NCBI GenBank assembly: GCA_018830445.1
Contig: JAHJSN010000153.1
Coordinates: forward strand, 1 to 55,566
Direction: 5' to 3'
Source: Alphaproteobacteria bacterium
GTDB lineage: Bacteria > Pseudomonadota > Alphaproteobacteria > Rhizobiales > Hyphomicrobiaceae
DNA: 55,566 nt
Numbering within the stretch: the first letter of the stretch is position 1; each line of letters starts with the position of its first letter. A model generated the notes under the pieces. It saw only the letters and a program-made list of their open reading frames with translations, ran no database searches and was not told where the DNA came from. The translations under genes and the position numbers were made by a program. Shown one piece after another: positions 16,554 through 26,331 of this stretch.

Positions 16554-18134
16554 ATGGCGTTCGACCCTAATTCCTGCCGGACCACCGTGTTTGAAGCCCT
16601 TCTGGATGCACGTGCGCTGCACGGCGGCGGCAAGGTGGTGGTGGAGGATTCCGAAAAGCAAACCCTGACATACGACCGGCTCGTTGTTGGAAGCCTGGTG
16701 CTCGGCAGCAAACTTGCGGCCGGAACGCGCACGGGTGAGACGATCGGGGTGCTGCTGCCCAATGTGGCGGGAATGGCCGTGACATTCTTCGCGCTCAATG
16801 CGTTCGGCCGGGTTCCGGCGCTTTTGAACTTCACCGCCGGCCAGCGGAATATCGTGTCGGCGGCGAAAACGGCAGTGCTGCACCGGGTGGTGACGTCGCG
16901 GCGTTTTGTCGAGGCGGCAAAACTCGAAGCCGTGATCGCGGCTCTGGAGAGGATCGAGACCGCGCCCGGCAGGCAGCTGAAAATCGTCTACCTGGAGGAC
17001 GTTCGCAAGCAGATCGACTCCTTCGACAAGGCTCTCGGGTTTTTGCGTTCCTGGTTTGCGCGACGCTTCCATCGGGGCCAAGGCGCACGTGCCGCGTCGC
17101 CAGCGGTCGTGCTGTTCACCTCGGGGACGGAGGGCCACCCCAAGGGCGTGGTGCTGACCAATGCGAACATCATGGCAAACGCCCGCCAGATGTATGCCCA
17201 TGCCGATGGCGCGCTGTCGCCGGCCGACATCGTTTTGAACCCGCTGCCGATGTTCCACTCCTTCGGACTGACAGCCGGGACGATCATGCCGATCGTCAGC
17301 GGAATGCACGTTCTGCTTTATCCGACGCCACTGCATTACCGACAAATTCCCAAGCTCATCGCGGAGAAGAAGGTCAGCGTTCTTTTCGCGACCGACACCT
17401 TCTTATTGGGATATGCCAGAGCCGCTGACCCGGGCGACCTTGCGACGCTGCGCTTCGTCGTTGCCGGCGCAGAGCGTGTCAAGGATCAGACGCGAATGCT
17501 TTGGTCTAAAATCGGGACCGAGATTCTCGAAGGTTACGGGGCGACCGAGTGTGCTCCGGTGATCGCCTGCAACCTGCCCGGATCGAACCGGCATGGGACT
17601 GTGGGGCGGATGCTGCCAGGGATGGAATTGCTGCTCGAACCTGTGCAGGGGATCGCCGTTGGCGGACGCTTGAAGGTCAGGGGGCCGAACGTGATGGCCG
17701 GCTACGTATTCCCCGAAGAACCGGGAATCGTTCGCGCTCCCCTGGAGGGGTGGCACGATACAGGCGACATCGTCGCAATTGATGCGGATGGATACGTCGC
17801 CATAAAGGGGCGTGCCAAACGATTTGCGAAGATCGGCGGCGAAATGGTTTCGCTGGCTGCCGTCGAAACGCTGGCGGCAAATACATGGCCCGAAGGTCAG
17901 CACGTTGTCGTCAACATCCCCGATGAGCGCAAAGGGGAACAGCTTATCCTGGTGACCGATGTGGCGGAGGCCGACAAGGACGTTCTCCTAAAGCATGCAC
18001 GCGACCATGGTTTCCCGGAACTATGGGTGCCCAAGCATATTCTCGTGGTGGCGTCCATTCCGGTCATGGGATCGGGGAAAGTCGACCTGCCGGCCACGGC
18101 GGCGCTGGTCCGGCAGGCACGTCCGCTGTTGTGA
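16554..18134 (+). CDS. AMP-forming acyl-CoA/acyl-ACP ligase
   Basis: A 526-residue ANL-superfamily enzyme. It shows the ATP/AMP motif LFTSGTEGHPKG (from about residue 188), YGATE (about 330), GWHDTGDI and the C-terminal hinge region KGRAKRFAKIGGEMV. It adenylates a fatty acid and transfers it to CoA or ACP. The sequence around the substrate pocket and the AKIGGEMVSL end resemble the synthetase half of bifunctional Aas (2-acylglycerophosphoethanolamine acyltransferase/acyl-ACP synthetase), but the acyltransferase half is absent, so it is a stand-alone ligase. ATG at 16554 is used; no strong Shine-Dalgarno is visible. Substrate is not determined. Confidence 0.85.
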   Translation: MAFDPNSCRTTVFEALLDARALHGGGKVVVEDSEKQTLTYDRLVVGSLVLGSKLAAGTRTGETIGVLLPNVAGMAVTFFALNAFGRVPALLNFTAGQRNIVSAAKTAVLHRVVTSRRFVEAAKLEAVIAALERIETAPGRQLKIVYLEDVRKQIDSFDKALGFLRSWFARRFHRGQGARAASPAVVLFTSGTEGHPKGVVLTNANIMANARQMYAHADGALSPADIVLNPLPMFHSFGLTAGTIMPIVSGMHVLLYPTPLHYRQIPKLIAEKKVSVLFATDTFLLGYARAADPGDLATLRFVVAGAERVKDQTRMLWSKIGTEILEGYGATECAPVIACNLPGSNRHGTVGRMLPGMELLLEPVQGIAVGGRLKVRGPNVMAGYVFPEEPGIVRAPLEGWHDTGDIVAIDADGYVAIKGRAKRFAKIGGEMVSLAAVETLAANTWPEGQHVVVNIPDERKGEQLILVTDVAEADKDVLLKHARDHGFPELWVPKHILVVASIPVMGSGKVDLPATAALVRQARPLL

Positions 18135-18366
18135 CATCGGCCTGCTGCACAGCCGAGATTATTGGGGCGGCGGTACTTGCAACGGCCACCGAAGCGTTGT
18201 GCTACAGCCACGCCCTCTCCAGCTAATAACTGTTGTCTCCTGCGACAGCTTGACCCCGGCACGCCCATCGCACATTCAATTGGTTGGGGGCAGGAACCTG
18301 TCGATGCGCAAATTCGATTGAGCTGCGCGCCAGGCACCTGCGCAATTCTTGAGGGAGACAGCCCGC

Positions 18367-18576
18367 ATGAACGTGGGTGAGTGTGAGGAAGTATCGCCAC
18401 GCGCCGATTCCGCCTATACGGCTGTCTGGTTCCTGAAGCGCCTCGTCATCGGGACAGCTATCCTGGTGTTTTCGTTCGGGTGCCTGGCGTGGCTGACGCA
18501 TGCCGCGATCGACCCGAGCCTTGTCGAAGGCGAGACCCTGCTCGATACGCTCGGCCGGCTGGCTTCGCATTTCTGA
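18367..18576 (+). CDS. Small single-pass membrane protein
   Basis: A 69-residue protein with one membrane helix (FLKRLVIGTAILVFSFGCLAW) in the middle and acidic ends. ATG at 18367 follows GAGGGAGA at a good distance. No family recognised. It stands alone between the acyl ligase and bpt on the same strand. Confidence 0.6.
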   Translation: MNVGECEEVSPRADSAYTAVWFLKRLVIGTAILVFSFGCLAWLTHAAIDPSLVEGETLLDTLGRLASHF

Positions 18577-18894
18577 AGAGGCGCGCCCAAGACCTCTATT
18601 TCGTGGGCCATTCCCGTTTGTTGCGCCTGTCTTGCGAGGCGATACCGGTCTGAAGAGTTTTGGCGGACGCGTCCGGTTCGACCAGCCTCCTGCGATACAT
18701 ATAGAAGTCCTTCTGGGTTGATCAGGATGGCGCCGCTCGGTTCGGGATTCACCCGACACGCGGAAGGGCTGCCGTAGGCACGCGCGGGAGCTTCTTGATT
18801 GGGTGGCCGCACTTCACATATGATCGGATTGCGGGATTCATAATGGTTCCCGGCGGGGTTTGAGGATCCAGTCAAAAAAGAGGGCACGGCATAG
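18577..18894. other. Intergenic region before bpt
   Basis: About 320 bp. I checked the minus strand for a membrane protein, which in many Rhizobiales faces bpt, and see none. No RNA gene or repeat found. Confidence 0.5.
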
Positions 18895-19638
18895 ATGACG
18901 GCTCCGCCCAAGAACTTTCCGGAGTTCTACATCACCGCGCCACAACCCTGTCCGTATCTGGCCGGGCGGCTGGAGCGCAAACTTTTCACTCATCTCACCG
19001 TCGATCGCCCCCTGGCGCTGATCGATAATCTTCTTAAAAGCGGGTTCCGCCGAAGTCAGAGTATCGCCTATACGCCTCACTGCGAGGCATGCAGCGCGTG
19101 TATTTCGGTGCGGGTTCCGGTGGATGATTTCAGTGCCGGCCGCTCGATGCGCAGGATCGTGAACCGGAACCGTGATCTTGTCGCAAGCACGGTGCCGGCT
19201 GTCGCCACCGCAGAGCATTACAGCCTGTTCCGGCATTACATCGACTCGCGCCATGGCGATGGCGGCATGGCGGACATGACGGTTCTGGATTTCTCGTTGA
19301 TGATCGAGGATAGCCCCATTCGGACTTTCTTGATCGAATACCGGGTCAAGCCGGAGGCGCCGCTCGACCAGCCTCAGTCACAAGGCGCGCTGAAAGCCGT
19401 GGCGCTTTGCGACAGGCTCTCGGATGGACTTTCAATGGTCTACAGCTTCTTCGATACCGAAGATGATGCCCGCAGCCTCGGCACCTATATGATTCTCGAA
19501 TGCATCGAGCGCACGAGGCGGCAGGGTCTGCCCTATCTCTACCTTGGCTACTGGGTGGGTGGTTCGCAGAAGATGGCTTACAAAGAGCGCTTTCAGCCTC
19601 AAGAGCATCTTACCGGAGAAGGTTGGCGGCGGACCTGA
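18895..19638 (+). CDS. bpt: Aspartate/glutamate leucyltransferase (N-end rule)
   Basis: A 247-residue protein of the bacterial Bpt / arginyl-tRNA-protein transferase family. Visible signatures: the N-terminal CPYLAGRLERKLFT, the cysteine pair region YTPHCEACSACISVRVPV, GLSMVYSFFDTEDDARSLGTYMILE (read in parts) and LPYLYLGYWVGGSQKMAYK near the end. Bpt transfers leucine from Leu-tRNA to proteins that begin with Asp or Glu, tagging them for ClpS/ClpAP. The ATG at 18895 gives the family length. No partner genes are adjacent. Confidence 0.93.
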   Translation: MTAPPKNFPEFYITAPQPCPYLAGRLERKLFTHLTVDRPLALIDNLLKSGFRRSQSIAYTPHCEACSACISVRVPVDDFSAGRSMRRIVNRNRDLVASTVPAVATAEHYSLFRHYIDSRHGDGGMADMTVLDFSLMIEDSPIRTFLIEYRVKPEAPLDQPQSQGALKAVALCDRLSDGLSMVYSFFDTEDDARSLGTYMILECIERTRRQGLPYLYLGYWVGGSQKMAYKERFQPQEHLTGEGWRRT

Positions 19639-19911
19639 AAACGGGTTCGGCGTTTGGGCATATTCCTTTCAAATTCCGGAATGGCCAATTTCAAGCATTT
19701 GTGATTAGGAGATGAACCGTGCGCGGGTTTCGCTGCCGCCACCGGTTCGGCACACTCAACACTCTGGCTGCGAGTGCAGAACGCATTTTGGAACCGAACA
19801 GCGCTCTCGATCGTATTCCAGGGTAGCGATCCGAACAGATATGTTCATCGATCACAAATGACTGCGCAGGGGTTCCAATCCAAGAGCCGCTCAATCGAAA
19901 GGCAGGCCGTC

Positions 19912-21228
19912 TTGTCAACAGCGCGCCCATCGCCCGCAGGGCCTGCCGGAGCCGGTTCTCATCCGCTCCTCCCGTCACTCGCTTGCCGATTGATGGATAG
20001 CCGATCGCTTTCCATTGCGCTCGCCGAACCGTTGTCGGATGAAGACCAGATGGTACAGGCGATGGACGACGCCAGTCCGACGAAGTGGCATCTTGCGCAT
20101 ACGACGTGGTTCTACGAGGCATTCATCCTGCGCGAGAACCTTCCCGGATACGAGGTGTTCTCGGACAGCTTCGAATACTGCTTCAACTCCTACTACGAAA
20201 CAAAAGGCGACCGGCATCCACGCGCCGCTCGCGGGCTGCTGACACGGCCCAGCGCGCAGCAGGTTCGAGACTATCGCGCCCATGTCGATGACGCCCTGCA
20301 GCGTTTGATGACGCACGAAGCCGGTGGCACCGAGCCCGTTTCGAAGTTGATCGATCTCGGCATCAATCACGAGCAGCAGCATCAGGAATTGCTGCTGACT
20401 GACATTCTCAGCCTGTTTGCCTTGCAGCCGCTGCGGCCCGCATATCAAACGCGTTCGCTTTATCCGGTGTCGCGCTGTCGGGCCTCGGCTGTCCGCTTCG
20501 TTCCCTTTAGCGGAGGGGTTCACCCGATCGGGCATGCGGGACAAGAGTTCGCTTATGACAACGAGGGCCCGCGCCATGAAGTACTGATCCATCCTTTCGG
20601 GCTTGCGGATCGCTGCGTCACAAATGGCGAATTCATTTCGTTCATGGAAAGCGGTGCGTATTTTGATCCGCTCGTTTGGCTCGCAGATGGCTGGGCCGCT
20701 GTCAAAGAGCGCGGCTGGCAGGCGCCGGGCTACTGGGAAATGAAGGATGGGGCGTGGCATCAGATGACGCTCAATGGCCTGCTGCCGATCGATCTCGATG
20801 CACCGGTCAGTCATGTCAGCTATTATGAGGCAGAGGCGTTCGCCCGGTTCGCCGGCAAGCGCTTGCCGAGCGAATTCGAGTGGGAACATGCCAGCGGGAC
20901 TGTCGCACCGAGCGGAAACACACTTGGAACAGGTGCGCTGAGGCCGCTGCCGGCAAGCGCGAGTTCAAGTGCCGCTCCGACGGCGCCGCAGCAGATGTTC
21001 GGTGATGTCTGGGAGTGGACGCAAAGCGCCTACCTCCCGTATCCGGGCTATCGGGCTCCGGCCGGGGCTGTGGGCGAATACAACGGCAAATTCATGTGCT
21101 CGCAGCACGTCCTGCGCGGTGCCTCGTGTGCAACTCCAGACGGACACACACGCCGGACTTATCGAAACTTCTTCTACCCAGGACAGCGCTGGCAGTTCAT
21201 GGGCCTGCGTCTCGCGGAGGATCAGTGA
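19912..21228 (+). CDS. egtB: Ergothioneine biosynthesis sulfoxide synthase EgtB
   Basis: A 438-residue protein with an N-terminal DinB-like helical domain and a C-terminal formylglycine-generating-enzyme (sulfatase-modifying) domain. Iron-ligand region motifs are WHLAHTTWFYE (about residue 58) and NHEQQHQELLLTDI (about 152); the C-terminal domain ends with GDVWEWTQSAY and RTYRNFFYPGQRWQFMGLR. EgtB joins trimethylhistidine to a thiol with oxygen. The start is uncertain: TTG at 19912 has an AAGGCAGG five bases upstream and gives normal family length; ATG at 19858 and 19774 are alternatives without a Shine-Dalgarno. Its stop overlaps the egtD start (TGATG). Confidence 0.92.
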   Translation: MSTARPSPAGPAGAGSHPLLPSLACRLMDSRSLSIALAEPLSDEDQMVQAMDDASPTKWHLAHTTWFYEAFILRENLPGYEVFSDSFEYCFNSYYETKGDRHPRAARGLLTRPSAQQVRDYRAHVDDALQRLMTHEAGGTEPVSKLIDLGINHEQQHQELLLTDILSLFALQPLRPAYQTRSLYPVSRCRASAVRFVPFSGGVHPIGHAGQEFAYDNEGPRHEVLIHPFGLADRCVTNGEFISFMESGAYFDPLVWLADGWAAVKERGWQAPGYWEMKDGAWHQMTLNGLLPIDLDAPVSHVSYYEAEAFARFAGKRLPSEFEWEHASGTVAPSGNTLGTGALRPLPASASSSAAPTAPQQMFGDVWEWTQSAYLPYPGYRAPAGAVGEYNGKFMCSQHVLRGASCATPDGHTRRTYRNFFYPGQRWQFMGLRLAEDQ

Positions 21229-22220
21229 TGAGTAAGCGTGCACTCAAGACCAGCGCCATTACCGGTGGAGGTGCGGGAGAGCCTGCCGATCTCGATTTTG
21301 CACGCTCACTGCTCGCCGGGCTGCGGGCAGAGCGGAAAAGCATTCCGTGCCGCTTTCTCTATGACCGGCGCGGGAGCGAGCTATTCGAACAGATCACCCG
21401 ATTGGCGGAGTACTATCCGACTCGCACGGAGACAAAAATCCTGAGGGCCTGCGCTGGCGACATCCGCGAGGCCACCGCTCCGGGAAGTCTGCTGGTTGAA
21501 TTCGGTTCTGGTTCGAGCACCAAGACAGAGATCCTTCTGTCGGCACTTGATCGACTGAAGGGCTATGTCGCGATCGATATCAGCCCTTCCGCACTCGCCG
21601 AAGCATCAAGCCGGCTTTCAGGGCGTTTCGCGGGACTGACGATCTATACCGTGGAAGGCGATTTTTCGCGCGATTTGGAACTGCCGGGCGAATTTGGCAC
21701 GGTGCCGAAAATCGGTTTCTTTCCAGGCTCCACCATCGGCAACCTGGTGCCGGACGAGGCGGTTCATCTGCTGGCGAACATGGGCCGAATACTGGGTCAG
21801 GGAAGCCGGCTGATCGTCGGGGCGGATCTACGAAAGGATCGCGAGGTTTTGCTGGCCGCCTACAACGACGCTCAAGGTGTCACGGCTGCCTTCAATCTCA
21901 ATATTCTGGCTCGGGCCAATCGCGACCTCAATACAAAATTCGATCTATCGCTGTTCGAGCATGTCGCCTCATACGATTCGGAGAGAGGACGCATCGACAT
22001 GAACCTGGTCAGCAGGTCGGATCAGGTGGTTCGGGTTCTGTCTCATGATATCGCCTTCGCAAAGGGGGAGGCGATCCATACCGAGCACTCCCACAAATAT
22101 GAGATCGAAGGTTTCCAGTTGCTGGCCCAGCGCGCGGGATGGGTTCCGGCTCGTGTGTGGACGGACGCGGACCAGCTGTTCAGCATTCATGAGTTGCATC
22201 AGCCGCAGGCCGCCGATTGA
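21228..22220 (+). CDS. egtD: L-histidine N-alpha-methyltransferase EgtD
   Basis: A 330-residue SAM-dependent methyltransferase. It starts with the EgtD-type region IPCRFLYDRRGSELFEQITRL and YYPTRTETKIL, then the SAM motif VEFGSGSSTKTEILL (about residue 90) and FFPGSTIGNL, and ends IEGFQLLAQRAGWVPARVWTDADQLFS (read in parts). EgtD makes hercynine (trimethylhistidine), the substrate of EgtB. The one-base overlap with egtB shows a two-gene operon; no egtA, egtC or egtE lies here, as is common outside actinobacteria. Confidence 0.95.
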   Translation: MSKRALKTSAITGGGAGEPADLDFARSLLAGLRAERKSIPCRFLYDRRGSELFEQITRLAEYYPTRTETKILRACAGDIREATAPGSLLVEFGSGSSTKTEILLSALDRLKGYVAIDISPSALAEASSRLSGRFAGLTIYTVEGDFSRDLELPGEFGTVPKIGFFPGSTIGNLVPDEAVHLLANMGRILGQGSRLIVGADLRKDREVLLAAYNDAQGVTAAFNLNILARANRDLNTKFDLSLFEHVASYDSERGRIDMNLVSRSDQVVRVLSHDIAFAKGEAIHTEHSHKYEIEGFQLLAQRAGWVPARVWTDADQLFSIHELHQPQAAD

Positions 22221-22394
22221 CGAGAGACTTTTGGGGCAGTCTGGCGGGCCGAAAGCCTTTTCGAACAAGATCTGGCGTAACGGGGTGACGCGCAGGGGTG
22301 GCAGCAGATATTGTGGCCGTCTGCGCCGCGGCTGCCAGTCGCTGCCGTCCGCAAGCCTTGCGATCCGACCTTCTCTCCTGTCCTGGAACTTTTG

Positions 22395-25046
22395 ATGAGA
22401 ACAGATATCCCGCAGCCGATCCGTCTCGAAGACTACCGTCCTCCCGATTTTCTCATCGATACCGTCGATCTCAAGGTCGCGCTGCATCCGACCGATACCA
22501 TCGTGCAGGCGAAGCTCAAGCTGCGCCCCAACCCGGCCGTCAAGAAGCGGGCAAAGACCCTCACTCTCGATGGCGAGCAGATCGGGCTCGAAGGGCTGCG
22601 ACTCGATGGGAAGGAGCTAAAGTCGGGTTCTTTCCGTGCGACCAAGAAGGGGCTGTCGATTTCAAATCCCCCGGACGGACCGTTCAGACTCGACATCACG
22701 ACGCGGATCAATCCGGACACCAACAAGGCACTGCAGGGCCTCTACCGATCGCGTGGAGTTTATTGCACGCAATGCGAGGCGGAGGGATTCCGCCGCATTA
22801 CCTATTTTCTCGACCGTCCCGACGTGCTGTCGACCTATCGGGTTCGCCTGGAAGCCGACCGCACGGAAGTGCCGGTTCTGTTGTCCAATGGCAACCTGAT
22901 GGAGACAGGCACGCTCGATGCCGGCAAGCGGCACTACGCTGTCTGGCACGACCCGCACCCCAAGCCCTGCTATCTGTTTGCGATGGTCGGTGGCGATCTG
23001 GGATCAATTGCCTCTTCGTTCAAGACCATGAGCGGGCGCGATGTCGCGCTGACCATCTATGTGGAGCACGGCAAGGAGGACCGCGCGGGCTGGGCCATGG
23101 ACAGCCTGAAGCGCTCGATGCGGTGGGACGAAGAGAAGTTCGGGCGCGAATACGATCTCGACGTGTTCAACATCGTCGCCGTTTCCGACTTCAACATGGG
23201 GGCGATGGAGAACAAGGGGCTCAACGTCTTCAACGACCGCCTGGTTCTTGCTTCACCCGATACCGCAACCGACACGATGTATGCGGCCATCGAGAGCGTG
23301 GTCGCGCATGAATATTTCCACAACTGGACCGGCAACCGCATAACCTGCCGGGACTGGTTCCAGCTCTGTCTGAAGGAAGGGCTGACGGTCTACCGTGACC
23401 AGGAATTCTCCAGCGACGAGCGCTCCCGGGTGGTCCAGCGGATCGCAGACGTGCGCCAGCTGAAATCGGTTCAATTCTCAGAAGACGCCGGGCCGCTGGC
23501 GCATCCGGTGCGGCCGACGAGTTATATCGAAATCAACAATTTCTATACCGCGACCGTCTATGAGAAGGGGGCGGAAGTGGTGCGGATGCTGGAGACGGTT
23601 ATCGGGACGCAGGCGTTTCGCGCCGGGATGGATCTTTACTTCGAGCGTCACGACGGGGACGCGGCAACGATCGAGGAATTTCTCACCTGTTTCACGGAAG
23701 CTTCCGGGCGCGACCTCGGGCAATTCGCTCTGTGGTATCAGCAGTCGGGCACGCCGCACGTCAAGGCCGACCTCGCGTATGACAAGCGCACACGGAGCGC
23801 GCGGCTGGTTCTGGAGCAATCCGTACCGCCGACGCCGGGCCAGCCCAAGAAACTACCCATGCACATCCCGATCCGTTTAGGGCTCGTCGGCAAGAACGGG
23901 CGCGATATCCCGTTGCGCTGCGCCGAAAGCGATGATGCCGCGAGTGGGCTCATTCACCTGACAGGCAAGAAACAGACCTTCACGTTTACCGACGTTACGG
24001 AACAGGCGGTGCTTTCGTTGCTGCGCGGTTTCTCGGCCCCGGTCACATTGAGCGTGGATCTTTCCGACAAGGATCTCGAATTCCTGCTGGCGCACGATAG
24101 CGATCCGTTCAACCGGTGGCAGGCCGCCAATACCTACGCCACGCGCACCATGCTGGAACGGATTGCAGCGTTGAGAGAGAACAGGCGGTCGCAGCGCGGC
24201 AGTGGATTTGCGCGCGCGCTCGGCAAGGCGCTCGGCGACAACAAGCTCGAATGGGCGTTCAAGGCTGAACTGCTGCAATTGCCAAGCGAGGCCGACATTG
24301 CCAGAGAGATCGGGGACAACGTCAATCCCGACCATATCCATACCGCCCATCGAGGGCTTTCAGCTCTGGTTGCCCGGCAGCTCGAAGATCAGCTGAGCGA
24401 AATTCATAAGAAACTTGGGGGAGCCAAGACTTTTTCTGCGGACTCTGAAAGTGCCGGACGCCGCGCTGCACGCAACGCCGCCCTTACGTTGCTTATCAAA
24501 CGCGGCACGCCTGCGGACTACGAACGGGCCGCAAAACACTATCAGACGGCCACGACGATGACGGAGGCGGCGCATGCATTGACGCTGCTAGCCGGGGCAG
24601 GTGCGCCGCAGCGTACGGCTGTGCTCGCCGATTTCTACGAACGCTGGAAAGGCGACCATGTGGTGATCGATACGTGGTTTGCAGCCCAGGCCCAGTCGCC
24701 GCGGCCGCAAGTCATCGGGGAACTCAAGGCGCTTTTGCAGCATGAGAGCTTCGACATAACCGCTCCAAACAAGATCCGCTCGCTGATCGGCACGTTCCTC
24801 TTGCGCAATCCGGTCCAGTTCAACCGGCGCGACGGTGAGGGTTATGGCTTTGCCGTCGATCAGATTCTGGCCATCGACAAGTTCAACCCGCAGATCGCCG
24901 CCCGGCTGCTGAACGGGCTGAAAAGCTGGAAGGCGCTGGAACCGAAGCGTCGGCGGCAGGCCAAGAAGGCGTTGGAGATGCTCGCCGCACAGCCTGGGAT
25001 TTCCCGAGATACCACCGAAATAGTGACCCGGATTCTTCAGGGCTAG
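22395..25046 (+). CDS. pepN: Aminopeptidase N (M1 family)
   Basis: An 883-residue M1 metallopeptidase. GAMEN substrate motif at 269-273; zinc site H305-E-Y-F-H309 followed 18 residues later by the third ligand E328 in LKEGLTVYRDQEF. The C-terminal half carries the DUF3458-type Ig-like and helical domains of proteobacterial PepN (from about 450). Cytoplasmic; cleaves N-terminal residues from peptides. ATG at 22395 (MRTDIPQPIRL) gives the usual start; the frame is open 28 codons further upstream without family character. Stands alone after egtD with a 174-bp gap. Confidence 0.96.
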   Translation: MRTDIPQPIRLEDYRPPDFLIDTVDLKVALHPTDTIVQAKLKLRPNPAVKKRAKTLTLDGEQIGLEGLRLDGKELKSGSFRATKKGLSISNPPDGPFRLDITTRINPDTNKALQGLYRSRGVYCTQCEAEGFRRITYFLDRPDVLSTYRVRLEADRTEVPVLLSNGNLMETGTLDAGKRHYAVWHDPHPKPCYLFAMVGGDLGSIASSFKTMSGRDVALTIYVEHGKEDRAGWAMDSLKRSMRWDEEKFGREYDLDVFNIVAVSDFNMGAMENKGLNVFNDRLVLASPDTATDTMYAAIESVVAHEYFHNWTGNRITCRDWFQLCLKEGLTVYRDQEFSSDERSRVVQRIADVRQLKSVQFSEDAGPLAHPVRPTSYIEINNFYTATVYEKGAEVVRMLETVIGTQAFRAGMDLYFERHDGDAATIEEFLTCFTEASGRDLGQFALWYQQSGTPHVKADLAYDKRTRSARLVLEQSVPPTPGQPKKLPMHIPIRLGLVGKNGRDIPLRCAESDDAASGLIHLTGKKQTFTFTDVTEQAVLSLLRGFSAPVTLSVDLSDKDLEFLLAHDSDPFNRWQAANTYATRTMLERIAALRENRRSQRGSGFARALGKALGDNKLEWAFKAELLQLPSEADIAREIGDNVNPDHIHTAHRGLSALVARQLEDQLSEIHKKLGGAKTFSADSESAGRRAARNAALTLLIKRGTPADYERAAKHYQTATTMTEAAHALTLLAGAGAPQRTAVLADFYERWKGDHVVIDTWFAAQAQSPRPQVIGELKALLQHESFDITAPNKIRSLIGTFLLRNPVQFNRRDGEGYGFAVDQILAIDKFNPQIAARLLNGLKSWKALEPKRRRQAKKALEMLAAQPGISRDTTEIVTRILQG

Positions 25047-25197
25047 AGGTTCTTCGAGATAGTGTCCTTTTGCTGATTTAATATCCTCGACAGGCACCTG
25101 CGAAGCATCGAGACTGACAGTGCGATTCGTTGGCTGGGGCGTGAAACGAATCGATTCGGTCGGGGCAAGATCTAGAAAAGTTTTGGGGGCTACGGGT

Positions 25198-26322
25198 ATG
25201 GATGGGACATTGTCCGCCAGACCAGAGGGTGTTGTTGTATCTGCCGATGAGAGCAGATGGCCCGTAAATCGTGGCTGCGCAGCCGGGGCGGGGCGGCAGC
25301 AATTCGGCCAATACCTGGAACGCAACCGGCTCGCCTTGCACGTCAGCGCTGCGATGCTGGCCTCCGTCCCCGCGACTGCGCACCTGATAGAACAGGTGCC
25401 GGTCGGCGTTGCTCCGGCATGCGCCGCTTTTGCTGCCTTCATCGTCATCCTCATTGCCGGTATCGGCCATGCGCCGAAGGACGCTCCCTTGACGGTGTCG
25501 GCCAATTCCACGGAGGTGAAGGCAGGCTCTGCGGCGGTGTCACGGGGGATGGACGCCCAGGGCGTGGAGGCGAGGAGCAACCCGCGAGCCGCTGGGTTCA
25601 ATGCGAGTCTTGCTGCCGAACTGCAGCAGGCCGCAGCGCTTGCCCAGCTGACCGCGCGCATCAGTCACGACCTGCGAACGCCGCTCAACGCGGTCATCGG
25701 GTTTTCGGAACTCATGTCAAAAGAGGCGTTCGGTCCGCTCGGTTCGCAGCGCTATCAGGATTATGCAAACCACATCCGCGACTGCGGGCAGACCCTGCTC
25801 AAGTCCACAGAAGACGCCCTTGCGATAACATCTTCTCTCGCCGAACCGATGGGTGAGAACCGGGCTGCAGGTTGGCAAGCAATCGCACTTGGTGAACTGG
25901 TCAATGAGGCCTGGCAATGCGCCGGCCTCTCCACTGCACAAGAGCGCATGTCGCTTCACTGCGATATACCCGACACGCTGGAACTGTTCGGGGAGCGCCG
26001 CGTGATGCGGCAGATCCTCATCAACCTCATCCAGGATGCGATTTCGCGGGGGTGCGGGCATTCGCAGATCACGGTCGGAGCGGTTCTGTCAGGGGGTGGC
26101 ATTCGTCTCACCGTCGGGACTTCGGCCAAGACAAACCGTGTTGCGGACGATTCGCTGCCGCTGTGCGTTGCTCGCGCGCTACTTGAACTGCACGGACTTC
26201 AGATGGCTGTCTCGGCTCATGCGGACGGACTCTGGCAGGTGTCGGTCGAACTCGATCGGGCAACGCAGCGGGACTTCTTCGCCGAGCCGCGCGTGTGCCG
26301 TCGGGCGCAGCTTGCTGCCTGA
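25198..26322 (+). CDS. Histidine-kinase-like protein with degenerate ATPase domain
   Basis: A 374-residue protein: two hydrophobic segments (about 47-63 and 70-90), then a HisKA dimerisation domain with an intact H-box (ISHDLRTPLNAVIGFSELM, His about 157). The HATPase_c region is decayed: the N-box reads NLIQDA instead of NLLxNA, the DxGxG loop is replaced by GTSAKTNRVADD, and the GLGL loop by LPLCVAR. It may be a pseudokinase working as a phosphatase, scaffold or histidine phosphotransfer partner (inference). ATG at 25198 is chosen because GGGGG lies nearby; GTG at 25120 is an alternative. Convergent with glnE, with nine bases between stops. Confidence 0.78.
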   Translation: MDGTLSARPEGVVVSADESRWPVNRGCAAGAGRQQFGQYLERNRLALHVSAAMLASVPATAHLIEQVPVGVAPACAAFAAFIVILIAGIGHAPKDAPLTVSANSTEVKAGSAAVSRGMDAQGVEARSNPRAAGFNASLAAELQQAAALAQLTARISHDLRTPLNAVIGFSELMSKEAFGPLGSQRYQDYANHIRDCGQTLLKSTEDALAITSSLAEPMGENRAAGWQAIALGELVNEAWQCAGLSTAQERMSLHCDIPDTLELFGERRVMRQILINLIQDAISRGCGHSQITVGAVLSGGGIRLTVGTSAKTNRVADDSLPLCVARALLELHGLQMAVSAHADGLWQVSVELDRATQRDFFAEPRVCRRAQLAA

Positions 26323-26331
26323 TCCGATATT

